Position numbers and translations under genes: made by a program
Source of the DNA: Paraburkholderia lacunae
GTDB taxonomy: Bacteria; Pseudomonadota; Gammaproteobacteria; Burkholderiales; Burkholderiaceae
NCBI RefSeq assembly: GCF_003353175.1
Contig: NZ_QHKS01000024.1
Location: 1 to 64,000 of the forward strand
Length of the DNA: 64,000 bases
Direction of reading: 5' to 3'
Part shown: piece by piece, positions 6,998 through 15,293 of the stretch
How positions within the stretch are numbered: the first letter of the stretch is position 1
Layout: every line of letters starts with the position of its first letter
Notes under the pieces: generated by a model
Database searches by the model: none
What the model was told of the DNA's origin: nothing
What the model saw: only the letters and a program-made list of their open reading frames with translations

Positions 6998-8727
6998 ATA
7001 CGCATGTGATCGAGTACGACCTGGTCGTCGTCGGTGGCGGAACCGCTGGTCCGATGGCTGCGGTCAAAGCCAAAGAGCAGAACCCGAATCTGCAGGTCTT
7101 GCTGCTGGAGAAGGCCAACGTCAAACGCAGCGGCGCGATTTCGATGGGCATGGACGGTCTGAATAACGCGGTCATCCCAGGTCACGCGACGCCCGAGCAA
7201 TACACCAGGGAAATCACCATCGCCAACGACGGCATCGTCGATCAAGCTGCCGTCTATGCCTACGCGCGACACAGCTTCAAGACCATCGAAGAACTCGACC
7301 GCTGGGGCGTGAAGTTCGAAAAGGACGGCACCGGCGACTTCGCGGTCAAGAAAGTGCATCACATGGGCTCGTATGTGCTGCCGATGCCCGAAGGTCACGA
7401 CATCAAGAAAGTGCTGTACAGGCAGCTCAAACGTGCGCGCATTGCGATCACCAATCGCATCGTCGTCACGCGCGTGCTGACCGACGCACAAGGGCGCGCC
7501 TGCGGCGTGCTGGGTTTCGATTGCCGCACCGCGGATTTTTATATCGTGCGCGCGAAAGCGGTGATTCTCTGCTGCGGAGCGGCGGGCCGGCTCGGTTTGC
7601 CGTCGTCCGGCTATCTGATGGGCACCTATGAAAATCCCACGAATGCCGGCGACGGCTACGCGATGGCCTATCACGCCGGGGCCGCGCTCGCGAACCTCGA
7701 GTGCTTCCAGATCAATCCGCTGATCAAGGACTACAACGGTCCCGCGTGCGCGTATGTGACGGGGCCGCTCGGCGGTTTTACCGCGAACGGAAAGGGCGAA
7801 CGCTTCATCGAATGTGATTACTGGAGCGGCCAGATGATGTGGGAGTTCTATCAGGAATTGCAAAGCGGTAACGGACCCGTGTTTCTGAAGCTCGACCATC
7901 TCGCCGAAGAAACCATTCAGACCATCGAACACATCCTGCACACGAATGAGCGGCCCAGTCGCGGACGTTTTCATGCGGGACGCGGCACCGATTATCGACA
8001 GCAGATGATCGAAATGCATATCTCGGAGATCGGTTTTTGCAGCGGTCATAGCGCTTCCGGCGTCTACGTGAATGAGCGAGCCGAAACCACGGTGGACGGT
8101 CTCTACGCCGCCGGCGATATGGCCGCGGTGCCGCACAATTACATGCTGGGCGCGTTTACCTACGGCTGGTTCGCGGGTCGGAACGCGGCGCAATACGTCG
8201 CTGGCCGCGAGCATGCGCCGCTTGATAACGAACAGATCGAGGCGGAGTGGCGCCGTATCTATGCGCCGCTCGAATGCGAGACGGGACTTGCGCCGGCGCA
8301 AGTCGAATACAAGTTGCGCCGCATGGTCAACGACTATCTACAACCGCCGAAGGTTACGCGCAAGATGGAAATCGGCCTGCAACGTTTCGCCGAAATCGCC
8401 GACGACATCGATCAAGTCAAAGCCGCTAACCCGCACGAACTGATGCGCGCAGCCGAGGTCCGGGCGATTCGCGACTGCGCCGAGATGGCGGCTCGCGCGT
8501 CGCTATATCGCACGGAAAGCCGTTGGGGGCTGTACCACCATCGCGTCGACTATCCGCAGCGCAACGATGCCGAGTGGTTCTGCCACACGCATCTGAGGAA
8601 AGACGAAACGGGCTGCATGGTCAGCGAAAAGCGCGCGGTGCAACCGTACATCGTGCCGCTCGACGATCAGGACAGCCACGCTTATCAGAATCTGCGTATC
8701 GGCGAGCCCGCGCTCGCCGACGCTTGA
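6994..8727 (+). CDS. AprA-like FAD flavoprotein (fumarate reductase/APS reductase alpha type)
   Basis: This 577-residue flavoprotein begins with an ADP-binding Rossmann motif (VVVGGGTAGPMAAVKA) and has the AprA-like block RSGAISMGMDGLNNAVIPG and a C-terminal FAD-domain signature GLYAAGDMA. The family includes succinate dehydrogenase, fumarate reductase and adenylylsulfate reductase alpha subunits. The adjacent short ferredoxin makes the APS-reductase-like branch most likely. No other dissimilatory sulfur gene (sat, dsr, qmo) is present, so true APS reduction is unlikely. I infer an oxidoreductase of an unknown, perhaps organosulfur, substrate. Translation is coupled to the regulator by an ATGA overlap. 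Confidence 0.75.
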   Translation: MNTHVIEYDLVVVGGGTAGPMAAVKAKEQNPNLQVLLLEKANVKRSGAISMGMDGLNNAVIPGHATPEQYTREITIANDGIVDQAAVYAYARHSFKTIEELDRWGVKFEKDGTGDFAVKKVHHMGSYVLPMPEGHDIKKVLYRQLKRARIAITNRIVVTRVLTDAQGRACGVLGFDCRTADFYIVRAKAVILCCGAAGRLGLPSSGYLMGTYENPTNAGDGYAMAYHAGAALANLECFQINPLIKDYNGPACAYVTGPLGGFTANGKGERFIECDYWSGQMMWEFYQELQSGNGPVFLKLDHLAEETIQTIEHILHTNERPSRGRFHAGRGTDYRQQMIEMHISEIGFCSGHSASGVYVNERAETTVDGLYAAGDMAAVPHNYMLGAFTYGWFAGRNAAQYVAGREHAPLDNEQIEAEWRRIYAPLECETGLAPAQVEYKLRRMVNDYLQPPKVTRKMEIGLQRFAEIADDIDQVKAANPHELMRAAEVRAIRDCAEMAARASLYRTESRWGLYHHRVDYPQRNDAEWFCHTHLRKDETGCMVSEKRAVQPYIVPLDDQDSHAYQNLRIGEPALADA

Positions 8728-8736
8728 GGAGCCGCC

Positions 8737-8982
8737 ATGCCCACGACGCCGCACGACATTTTCCAGCGTAGCGCCGCGCCCGTCACGATCGATGAAGACA
8801 AATGCATCGCCGACAAGGGCTGCACGGTCTGCGTCGACGTATGCCCACTCGATCTGCTCGCGATCGATCTGAGCAAAGGCAAGGCGTATATGAAGTTCGA
8901 CGAATGCTGGTACTGCATGCCTTGCGAAAAAGATTGCCCGACCGATGCTGTCAGGGTCGACATTCCTTATCTGCTGCGCTAA
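8737..8982 (+). CDS. AprB-like 4Fe-4S ferredoxin
   Basis: This 81-residue protein carries two cysteine clusters: C-x5-C-x2-C-x3-CP (residues ~22-35, around KGCTVCVDVCP) and C-x2-C-x2-C-x3-CP (CWYCMPCEKDCP). Together they bind two [4Fe-4S] clusters. The widened first cluster and the CWYC motif resemble AprB, the electron-transfer partner of APS reductase, but the C-terminal tail of canonical AprB is missing. It starts 9 bp after the flavoprotein stop behind a GAGGAG site, so the two are almost certainly partners. Confidence 0.8.
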   Translation: MPTTPHDIFQRSAAPVTIDEDKCIADKGCTVCVDVCPLDLLAIDLSKGKAYMKFDECWYCMPCEKDCPTDAVRVDIPYLLR

Positions 8983-8998
8983 TCGCCGGACTTACCTC

Positions 8999-9997
8999 AT
9001 GACCGACAATTCGCTTCCGTTGACCTTCGACCCCAACGCCCTCGATCCGGAAGCCGCCGAACTCTTGCCGCGTTTGGCGTCTCCTGACGCCGCGGTGCGC
9101 CGTATTGCGCTGCTCGCGCTGGCCGATCTCGAAGACGAAACCATGCTCGCGCCGATTGTCGCCGCGTTACGCGACGACATATCCATCGACGTGCGCACCG
9201 AGGCGGCGCAGGTGCTGGGCGCATGGGAGCGCGCCGACGTGGTTCAGGCGTTGTGCGCGGCGTTGACCGACCACGCGGACGAGGTGCGCGAGGCCGCCGC
9301 GCAGAGTCTCTCGCAACTGAAAGAGCCGCAGTCCGGGCCGCTGCTCGCACCGTGGACTTCGCATGCCGACCCTTTTGTGCGCCGTGCCGCGCTGCGCGGC
9401 TTGCGCGAATTGCGCTGTGCCGGTGCGCTCGAACCAGCGCTGGCCGCTTTGGGCGCGGGCGAAGCCGCCGTACGGCTGGAGGCGGTCAGCGTGCTCGGCT
9501 GGTTGAAGAACGCCGGCGCGCTCGCTCCGCTGACCACGCTTGCCACCCACGACCCCGACGCGGACGTACGGCGCGCGGCGATCGGCGCGCTAGGTGTCGC
9601 GACCGCAGCAAGTGAGCTGACTGTCGCCGCGTTGCTGAGCGCATTGCGCGACGCCGCATGGCAGGTCCGCGAACAAGCGGCGGCGACGCTCGGCAAACTG
9701 CGCGCGTCGAGCGCTCGCGACGCGCTGATCGCCGCACTCGGCGACGACTACTGGCAAGTGCGTCTGCAAGCCGTCCGCGCGCTCGGCAAGCTACGCGATG
9801 CGCAAGCCGTTGCCGCGGTGGCCGGTTTGCTGACACACCCGATCAGCAACTTGCGCAAGGAGGCGGCGTTATCGCTCGGCGAACTCGGCGACGCGCAGGC
9901 GTTGCCGGCACTGCGAACAGCTGGCGCCGACGCCGACCCGGAAGTGCGCAAAGCCGTGCGGATTGCACTGAGCCAGATCGCCGGCGCCAGGCGATGA
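8999..9997 (+). CDS. HEAT-repeat (PBS-lyase-like) protein
   Basis: This 332-residue, strongly Ala/Leu-rich protein is built of about nine helical repeats of roughly 31 residues, each with the pattern D-x-x-VRxxAxxALGxL (VRTEAAQVLGAW, VREAAAQSLSQL, VRRAALRGLREL and so on). These are HEAT/E-Z type repeats that form a solenoid scaffold for protein binding. No catalytic motif is visible. The ATG at 8999 is chosen because the earlier frame start overlaps the ferredoxin. It overlaps the DUF971 gene by ATGA. A role as assembly or partner scaffold for the flavoprotein/ferredoxin pair is inferred from position only. Confidence 0.8.
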   Translation: MTDNSLPLTFDPNALDPEAAELLPRLASPDAAVRRIALLALADLEDETMLAPIVAALRDDISIDVRTEAAQVLGAWERADVVQALCAALTDHADEVREAAAQSLSQLKEPQSGPLLAPWTSHADPFVRRAALRGLRELRCAGALEPALAALGAGEAAVRLEAVSVLGWLKNAGALAPLTTLATHDPDADVRRAAIGALGVATAASELTVAALLSALRDAAWQVREQAAATLGKLRASSARDALIAALGDDYWQVRLQAVRALGKLRDAQAVAAVAGLLTHPISNLRKEAALSLGELGDAQALPALRTAGADADPEVRKAVRIALSQIAGARR

Positions 9998-10272
9998 ACG
10001 TCCCCGAGCGCATTGGGATCGATGTGGCCGCGCGTCGACTGTCGCTGACATGGAGCGCCGGGCAAACCCAACACATCGACAACGCCACGCTAAGAGAACG
10101 TTGTCCGTGTTCGCTTTGCCGCAGGCTGTCGCTGACAGGAGCGCTGGTGCGCCCCGACAAGGACATCGCGATTGTCGACGTGCAAGCGATGGGCTACGGC
10201 GTGCAGCTCGTATTCAGCGATGGTCACGATCGAGGCGTTTATCCTTGGGCCTACCTTGCCGCGCTGCCGTAA
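9994..10272 (+). CDS. DUF971 (gamma-butyrobetaine hydroxylase N-terminal-like) protein
   Basis: This 92-residue protein belongs to the DUF971 family. It shows L-x-LTW near the start, the CPCSLCR motif (three cysteines resembling a small metal-binding site), and the ending YGVQLVFSDGHDRGVYPWAYL. The domain occurs alone in bacteria or fused to the N-terminus of gamma-butyrobetaine hydroxylases and is often linked to Fe-S biology. The start overlaps the HEAT gene's stop, making it the last gene of the operon. A terminator hairpin follows 38 bp later. The biochemical role is unknown. Confidence 0.8.
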   Translation: MNVPERIGIDVAARRLSLTWSAGQTQHIDNATLRERCPCSLCRRLSLTGALVRPDKDIAIVDVQAMGYGVQLVFSDGHDRGVYPWAYLAALP

Positions 10273-10309
10273 TGGATGGAGCCGGATCGAATACGACCGG
10301 CGCACAAAA

Positions 10310-10332
10310 AAAGCCCGCACGATGCGGGCTTT
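10310..10332 (+). terminator. Intrinsic terminator of the AprBA-like operon
   Basis: AAAGCCCGCA / TGCGGGCTTT makes a perfect 10-bp stem with loop CGA. A run of A residues precedes it and TTTGAGTTT ends it, so it could serve both strands, closing the operon at 10272 and possibly pcaG from the other side. Confidence 0.75.
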
Positions 10333-10420
10333 GAGTTTCACTCGGAGTTTCGCGATGCAGTCGCCAGACGGATCGTATTCAGTGTATGCGGAAGCAATAT
10401 GCAAGCATAGGCATTCCGCG

Positions 10421-11008
10421 TTACAGGTCGAAGAACACGGTTTCCTCGTCGCCCTGCATATGAATGTCGAAGCGGTACACATTCGCCATTTTCGGTTCGG
10501 GCCGGGCGATCAGCGTGCCGCGGCGGTCCTCGGGCACGGAAGCCAGTACGGGGTCGCGCTCGTTGGCTTCGGCTTCGTCCTCGAAATAGATGCGCGTGAA
10601 GGTGTGCAGCAGGATGCCGCGCATCGTGACGATCACATTCAGATGCGGCGCTTCATCCGGGCTCACACGACCGGGTTTCACTGTCTCCACGACAAAGCGC
10701 AATTGCGGATCGGTGCCCGTGCCGACCCGGGCGAAGCCGCGAAAACCGCTTGCCTCGACTTCAGCGCGCGATTCCGGATAGCGGCCCTGCGCATCCACTT
10801 GCGACACTTCCAGCATCGCATCGCCGACCACCTTGCCGTCGCCGTCGAACACCTGGCCGACAATCGTGATGTGCTCGCCGGCCGCTTCGCGGTCAGCCAG
10901 AACGGGCGTGAACAGGCTCTTGAAGGGGAAGTCGTATTGCTGCGGGCACAGACCGTAGGCGAAGTAAGGTCCAACCGTTTGAGAAGGCGTTTGCTTGAGA
11001 GTCGTCAT
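10421..11008 (-). CDS. pcaG: Protocatechuate 3,4-dioxygenase alpha subunit
   Basis: This 195-residue protein is an intradiol ring-cleavage dioxygenase fold subunit. It begins TLKQTPSQTVGPYFAYGL, as PcaG proteins do, and lacks the iron ligands, which sit on the beta subunit. With PcaH it opens protocatechuate to 3-carboxy-cis,cis-muconate, the entry step of the beta-ketoadipate pathway in the cytoplasm. Its start lies 3 bp after the pcaH stop, so the two are translated together. The remaining pca genes are not in this window. Confidence 0.93.
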   Translation of the reverse strand: MTTLKQTPSQTVGPYFAYGLCPQQYDFPFKSLFTPVLADREAAGEHITIVGQVFDGDGKVVGDAMLEVSQVDAQGRYPESRAEVEASGFRGFARVGTGTDPQLRFVVETVKPGRVSPDEAPHLNVIVTMRGILLHTFTRIYFEDEAEANERDPVLASVPEDRRGTLIARPEPKMANVYRFDIHMQGDEETVFFDL

Positions 11009-11011
11009 GGC

Positions 11012-11716
11012 TTAGCGCTCCATCGGAGTTTCATTGCGGCCGCGCAGCACGATGTCGAAATCGTAGCCGAGTGCATAGGCCTCTTGCGTCGTATCGAGCG
11101 AAAAGTTCGCGATCAACCGGTCGCGTGCATGCTCGGGCGTGCCCTGGAAGATCGGGTCGAAGGCAAGCAGCGGGTCGCCGGGGAAGTACATCTGCGTGAC
11201 GAGGCGCGAGCCGAAATGATCGCCGAACAGCGAGAAGTGAATGTGGTTCGGACGCCATGCGTTCGGGTGATTGCCCCACGGATAGGCGCCCGGTTTGATG
11301 GTCAGGAAGCGATAGCGGCCGTCGTTGTCGGTCACGCAGCGGCCTGCGCCGAGAAAGTTGGGATCGAGCGGTGCGTCGTGCTGATCGTTCTTGTGCACGT
11401 AGCGGCCGGCGGCATTGGCTTGCCAGATTTCGACCAGCGTATTGCGCACCGGACGGCCGCCTTCGTCGAGCACCCGCCCTGTCACGATGATGCGCTCGCC
11501 GAGCGGTTCGCCGTTGCGCACGGCATTGCGCGTCAGATCGTTATCGAGCGCGCCGAGGTCTTCTGTACCGTAGACGGGCACGCGCTGGTCGCGCAGCTTT
11601 TCCTTCAGCGGAATCAGCGGGCGCGTCGGGCCGCGTTTGACCGACGAACCGTAGCCGGGATAGATGTAGGGCGGGTGGGACGCGAAATCGCGGGCGTCGA
11701 GAACAGACTCGTCCAT
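11012..11716 (-). CDS. pcaH: Protocatechuate 3,4-dioxygenase beta subunit
   Basis: This 234-residue subunit carries the catalytic Fe(III) site. The family tyrosine and histidine ligands are visible in GRYRFLTIKPGAYPW and NHIHFSLFG (His-x-His). The N-terminal segment PPYIYPGYGSSVKRGP is typical of PcaH. I start at the ATG at 11716 because a GGAGG ribosome site precedes it; an upstream ATG in frame at 11770 does not have one. It is co-transcribed with pcaG and divergent from the LysR gene pcaQ, whose probable site lies about 100 bp upstream. Confidence 0.93.
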   Translation of the reverse strand: MDESVLDARDFASHPPYIYPGYGSSVKRGPTRPLIPLKEKLRDQRVPVYGTEDLGALDNDLTRNAVRNGEPLGERIIVTGRVLDEGGRPVRNTLVEIWQANAAGRYVHKNDQHDAPLDPNFLGAGRCVTDNDGRYRFLTIKPGAYPWGNHPNAWRPNHIHFSLFGDHFGSRLVTQMYFPGDPLLAFDPIFQGTPEHARDRLIANFSLDTTQEAYALGYDFDIVLRGRNETPMER

Positions 11717-11810
11717 CAGTGCCTCCTTCGGGGAATTGTGGGATACAGCGTGTGCAGCGACTTTATCCAATCCTAGAAGTTATGCAAAATGACGTTTTCG
11801 CTCTTTTCGT

Positions 11811-11825
11811 ATAACCTTTCGTTAT
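11811..11825. promoter_or_regulatory. ATAAC-N5-GTTAT palindrome, candidate PcaQ site
   Basis: The 15-bp perfect inverted repeat ATAACCTTTCGTTAT overlaps the pcaQ start codon and lies about 95 bp upstream of pcaH. PcaQ of rhizobia binds an ATAACC-type inverted repeat in the same divergent setting, so this is a strong candidate for its binding and autorepression site. Confidence 0.6.
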
Positions 11826-12813
11826 GCAACGCAGCCTCGCGGACAGCCGCGTCAAATTCCGTCATCTCCAGTGCTTTCTGGCCGTCGCGCAGTTCGGCGG
11901 CGTGCAGCGGGCGGCCGAAAGTTTGTCGATCACGCAACCCGCGGTCTCCAAGACGGTCGCCGAACTGGAAGCGATACTCGGCGTGAAGCTGTTCGAGCGC
12001 GGCCGTCACGGCGCTGTCACGACTCGCGAGGGGCAGCTCTTCATGCCGCATGCGAGCGCTTGTGTCAGGGCATTGCGGCAGGGCGTCGACTTGCTGGCGC
12101 GCGCGGAAGGCGCTGCCGCGGCCACGCTGGAAATCGGCGTCCTGCCGACCGTCGCGGCTGCGCTGATTCCGCCCGTGCTCAAGCTCTTTGCCGGGCAGTG
12201 GCCGCGCGTGATCGTGCGTCTAGCGACCGGCGCCAACCCTGAATTGCTGGAGCGTCTGAAAGCCGGTGCGATCGAATTTGCGATTGGACGTCTGGCGGAT
12301 CCGGAGCGTATGGTTGGGCTCAGTTTTGAGCAACTCTTCAGCGAGCCGCTGATTGCCGTCGTACGCGCCGGGCATCCGCTGGCAACGAGTTCCGGCTTGC
12401 CGGCCGCTTCGCTGGAAGATTTTCCAGTGGTGCTGCCGCCGTTGGGCACGCTGATCCGGCAATCGGCTGAGAGCCTGTTGAGCGCGTGGGGCGTGCCGCC
12501 GTTGTCGGCGTATGTCGAGGTGCTGTCGGTGTCCACGGGGCGCGCGTTGACGCTCGAAAACGACGCGGTCTGGTTCGTGCCGCTGAGCGCGGTCGAATAC
12601 GAACTGGCGCGCGGTATGCTGGTGCGTCTGCCATTGCCGTTCGCCGGCACCGACGAACCGGTCGGCTTGATCCGGCGTTCGGACACGCAGCCGTCGCCGG
12701 TGGGCCGGGCGCTGATCGACGCGGTGCGCGAGGTGGCGCGTCAGCGGATGAGCGCCGCTGCGGATAAGTCCGGCGGCAAGCCTGCGCCGAGGCGCAGCCG
12801 TAAGGCGCGCTGA
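11824..12813 (+). CDS. pcaQ: LysR-family regulator of protocatechuate catabolism, PcaQ
   Basis: This 329-residue LysR protein has an N-terminal winged helix (FRHLQCFLAVAQFGGVQRAAESLSITQPAVSKTVAEL) and a co-inducer domain. The VKFRHLQCFLAVAQ start and the divergent position next to pcaHG identify it as PcaQ, which activates pca genes with beta-carboxymuconate or a related intermediate. The C-terminus is Arg/Lys rich. Its start codon lies within the candidate operator at 11811, which would give direct autoregulation. Confidence 0.85.
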   Translation: MQRSLADSRVKFRHLQCFLAVAQFGGVQRAAESLSITQPAVSKTVAELEAILGVKLFERGRHGAVTTREGQLFMPHASACVRALRQGVDLLARAEGAAAATLEIGVLPTVAAALIPPVLKLFAGQWPRVIVRLATGANPELLERLKAGAIEFAIGRLADPERMVGLSFEQLFSEPLIAVVRAGHPLATSSGLPAASLEDFPVVLPPLGTLIRQSAESLLSAWGVPPLSAYVEVLSVSTGRALTLENDAVWFVPLSAVEYELARGMLVRLPLPFAGTDEPVGLIRRSDTQPSPVGRALIDAVREVARQRMSAAADKSGGKPAPRRSRKAR

Positions 12814-13063
12814 AACGCCCCTTGATGGTCGCGGGGTGGTTCCGGCGCGATTCCGTGGCGATTCCGGCGCGATGGTGCCATGAACCATTCAGTACAAAAT
12901 GCAGGTTGCGAACGCCCTGCTACACGGTGTACAAACACGGTGCGAAAGCCGTCGCTGAGCGTGTCGTTGCGGCACACCACGACCGCACTGCCGCGTTGCA
13001 CGCGTATGACGGCCCGCACCGGACATCTGCAAAAGCGTCGAAAGACTGTACAAGGAGAATGCC

Positions 13064-14197
13064 ATGCCCAGCGACTTGCCCACCCCGGAGGCCGCGCTGC
13101 GCGCCGTGTCGGTTCCTGAGCACAATCCGCTCGGCACCGCGGGCCTCGAATTCGTGGAGTTCGCCGCGCGCGAGCCGCAGGTGCTCAGCGAGACGTTCAC
13201 GCAACTCGGCTTCAAGGCGATTGCGCGCCATATCAGCAAGGACGTCACGCTGTATCGCCAGGGCGAGATGCACTTTCTGCTCAACGCCGAGCCGGACTCG
13301 TTCGCCGCGCGCTACGCCGAAGAATACGGCGTGGGCATCTGCGCGATCGGCATCCGCGTGGCCGACGCGCAGCGCGCGTTCGACCGCGCGATCGAACTCG
13401 GCGCATGGGCGTTCGAAGGCGAGAGGATCGGCGCGGGCGAACTGCTGATCCCGGCGATCCAGGGCATCGGCGATTCGCACATCTATTTCGTCGACCGCTG
13501 GCGCGGCCGTGGCGGCCAGCGCGGCGGCCTCGGCGACATCTCGATCTTCGATATCGACTTCCGGCCGATCGAGATCGACACCGCGCACGCCGACTTGAGC
13601 CATGCGGGCATCGGCCTCGTGGCGGTCGATCATCTGACGCAAACGGTCGGCGCGGGCCGGATGCAGGAATGGCTCGACTTCTATCGCGATCTGCTGAATT
13701 TCCGCGAGATTCACGAACTGCACGCGAACTGGCATGTGTCGGCGGAATCGCGCGTGATGGTGTCGCCGTGCGGCGCGATCCGCATTCCGTTGTATGAAGA
13801 AGGCACGCGCCGCACGAATCTGATGCACGAGTATCTGCCGGATCATCCGGGCGAAGGTGTGCAGCACATCGCGCTCGCCACCGACGATATCTTTGCGTGC
13901 GTCGAGCAATTGCTGGCGAACGGCGTCGAATTCGTCGAGCCGCCGCCGCGTTACTACGAGCAACTGGATGCGCGTCTGCCGGGCCACGGGCTCGACATCG
14001 AACGGCTCAGGCGCACGCACGTTCTGGTGGACGGCGAGATCGGACCCGACGGCGTACCGCTGCTGTTTTTCCAGACTTTTGTGCGGCGTCGCGCGGGGGA
14101 AATCTTCTTCGAGATCGTGCAACGGCAGGGCCACCACGGTTTCGGCGAAGGTAATCTGAGCGCCCTCGCGCAGGCGCGCCAGGCTACCGGCGCCTAA
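13064..14197 (+). CDS. hppD: 4-hydroxyphenylpyruvate dioxygenase
   Basis: This 377-residue vicinal-oxygen-chelate protein converts 4-hydroxyphenylpyruvate to homogentisate in tyrosine degradation. The three Fe(II) ligands appear in the expected places: His in VAVDHLTQT, His in GVQHIALAT and Glu in IFFEIVQR, followed by the family signature GFGEGN. An AGGAG site precedes the ATG. It converges on a LysR gene and overlaps its stop codon by a few bases. No homogentisate dioxygenase is in the window. Length is normal for bacterial HPPD. Confidence 0.92.
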   Translation: MPSDLPTPEAALRAVSVPEHNPLGTAGLEFVEFAAREPQVLSETFTQLGFKAIARHISKDVTLYRQGEMHFLLNAEPDSFAARYAEEYGVGICAIGIRVADAQRAFDRAIELGAWAFEGERIGAGELLIPAIQGIGDSHIYFVDRWRGRGGQRGGLGDISIFDIDFRPIEIDTAHADLSHAGIGLVAVDHLTQTVGAGRMQEWLDFYRDLLNFREIHELHANWHVSAESRVMVSPCGAIRIPLYEEGTRRTNLMHEYLPDHPGEGVQHIALATDDIFACVEQLLANGVEFVEPPPRYYEQLDARLPGHGLDIERLRRTHVLVDGEIGPDGVPLLFFQTFVRRRAGEIFFEIVQRQGHHGFGEGNLSALAQARQATGA

Positions 14198-15126
14198 TCG
14201 GCATCGCTCTGGCCGGCCAGTTCGGGATTCACCGCGCTGTAGCTGGCCGCTTCTTGCAAGAGCCATTCACGGAAGCTGGCAAGCGGTTTGCCGTGGCTCA
14301 ATTCGGTCGGATAGACGAGGTAATACGCCGAGTCCGCGACCGCCGGTGCGTCGAGCGGTATGACGAGTCCAAGCTGCTCGAGTTGCGCGTCGACGAAAAA
14401 GCGCGGCACCAGCGCGATGCCGAGGCCGGCCGCGGCGGCGCTGATCAGCATGGTGTGCAGCTCGTAGCGGACCCCTTGCATGGTCCGGTTGTCTTCCACG
14501 CCCAGCTTGGCGAACCACGACGCCCAGCCGTCCGGACGAGTAGTGGAGTGCAGCAGCGGATAGCCGAGCAGATCGGCGGCTGACTCGAGCGGCTGCGTCA
14601 GCAGACTCGCCGCGCACACCGGCACCACTTCTTCGCGAAACAGAAAATCCGCCGACGTGCCCGGCCATGTCGGTTTGCCGTAGTGAATCGCCGCTTCGAA
14701 ATGCGTGTCCGCGAAAGGGAAGGTGCCGGTGCGCACGCCCATGTTGACCCGCACGTCGGGGTACTGCGCGTTGAATGCCGCCAGCCGCGGAATCAGCCAT
14801 TGCGACGCGAAAGTCGGCAGCACCGCCAGTTCCAGATAACCGCCGCCGCTGCCGTGCGCGATGATCGACAGCGTGTCGCGGTCGAGTTGTTCCAGCGAGC
14901 GCCGCACCTGCGCGCTATAGACCTTGCCCGCCTTCGTCAGCACGACGCGCTGTTTGACCCGCACGAACAGCCGCACGCCGAGATTGCTCTCCAGCGTATT
15001 GATTTGCCGGGACACCGCGCTCTCGGTGAGGGACAACTCACGCGCCGCATGCGTGAAGCTTTCGTGCCGCGCGGCGGCCTCGAAAGCCAGCAGCGCGCCC
15101 ATGTTGGGGATCTTGAACTTTCGCAC
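14194..15126 (-). CDS. LysR-family regulator (GcvA-like)
   Basis: This 310-residue LysR protein has an N-terminal winged helix with FEAAARHESFTHAARELSLTESAVSRQINTLE, the GcvA-type signature, and a periplasmic-binding-like effector domain. It runs toward hppD and overlaps its 3' end, and is divergent from the DUF1338 gene at 15294 across 167 bp. Position suggests it controls the 15294-19388 pair. A link to hppD is possible but the orientation is less supportive. Confidence 0.82.
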   Translation of the reverse strand: MRKFKIPNMGALLAFEAAARHESFTHAARELSLTESAVSRQINTLESNLGVRLFVRVKQRVVLTKAGKVYSAQVRRSLEQLDRDTLSIIAHGSGGGYLELAVLPTFASQWLIPRLAAFNAQYPDVRVNMGVRTGTFPFADTHFEAAIHYGKPTWPGTSADFLFREEVVPVCAASLLTQPLESAADLLGYPLLHSTTRPDGWASWFAKLGVEDNRTMQGVRYELHTMLISAAAAGLGIALVPRFFVDAQLEQLGLVIPLDAPAVADSAYYLVYPTELSHGKPLASFREWLLQEAASYSAVNPELAGQSDAD

Positions 15127-15293
15127 GTTGATTCCAAAAACGCATCAAGTGGCGATTTTATCTCGCTTTACGCGAGGCCGGCGAATTTGAATAATCTCGC
15201 TCGAAAGATGCCGCGCTTGCGCCTTGAAGCCGCGCCGGCAGGTCCCCTTAAGCACGTGAACGCACGCCTCGAAGCGCCACCTGGAAAACCGCT

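Noticed and set aside
6961..8301. 446-codon minus-strand frame opposite the AprA-like gene
   Set aside because: Antisense shadow of a well-supported flavoprotein, with no recognisable domain or ribosome site.
6994..8982. Assignment as dissimilatory adenylylsulfate reductase (aprBA)
   Set aside because: The ferredoxin is shorter than AprB and no other sulfate-reduction gene is present, so only the family resemblance is claimed.
10172..11776. 534-codon plus-strand frame across pcaGH
   Set aside because: It lies antisense to both clear dioxygenase subunit genes and shows no protein-family features.
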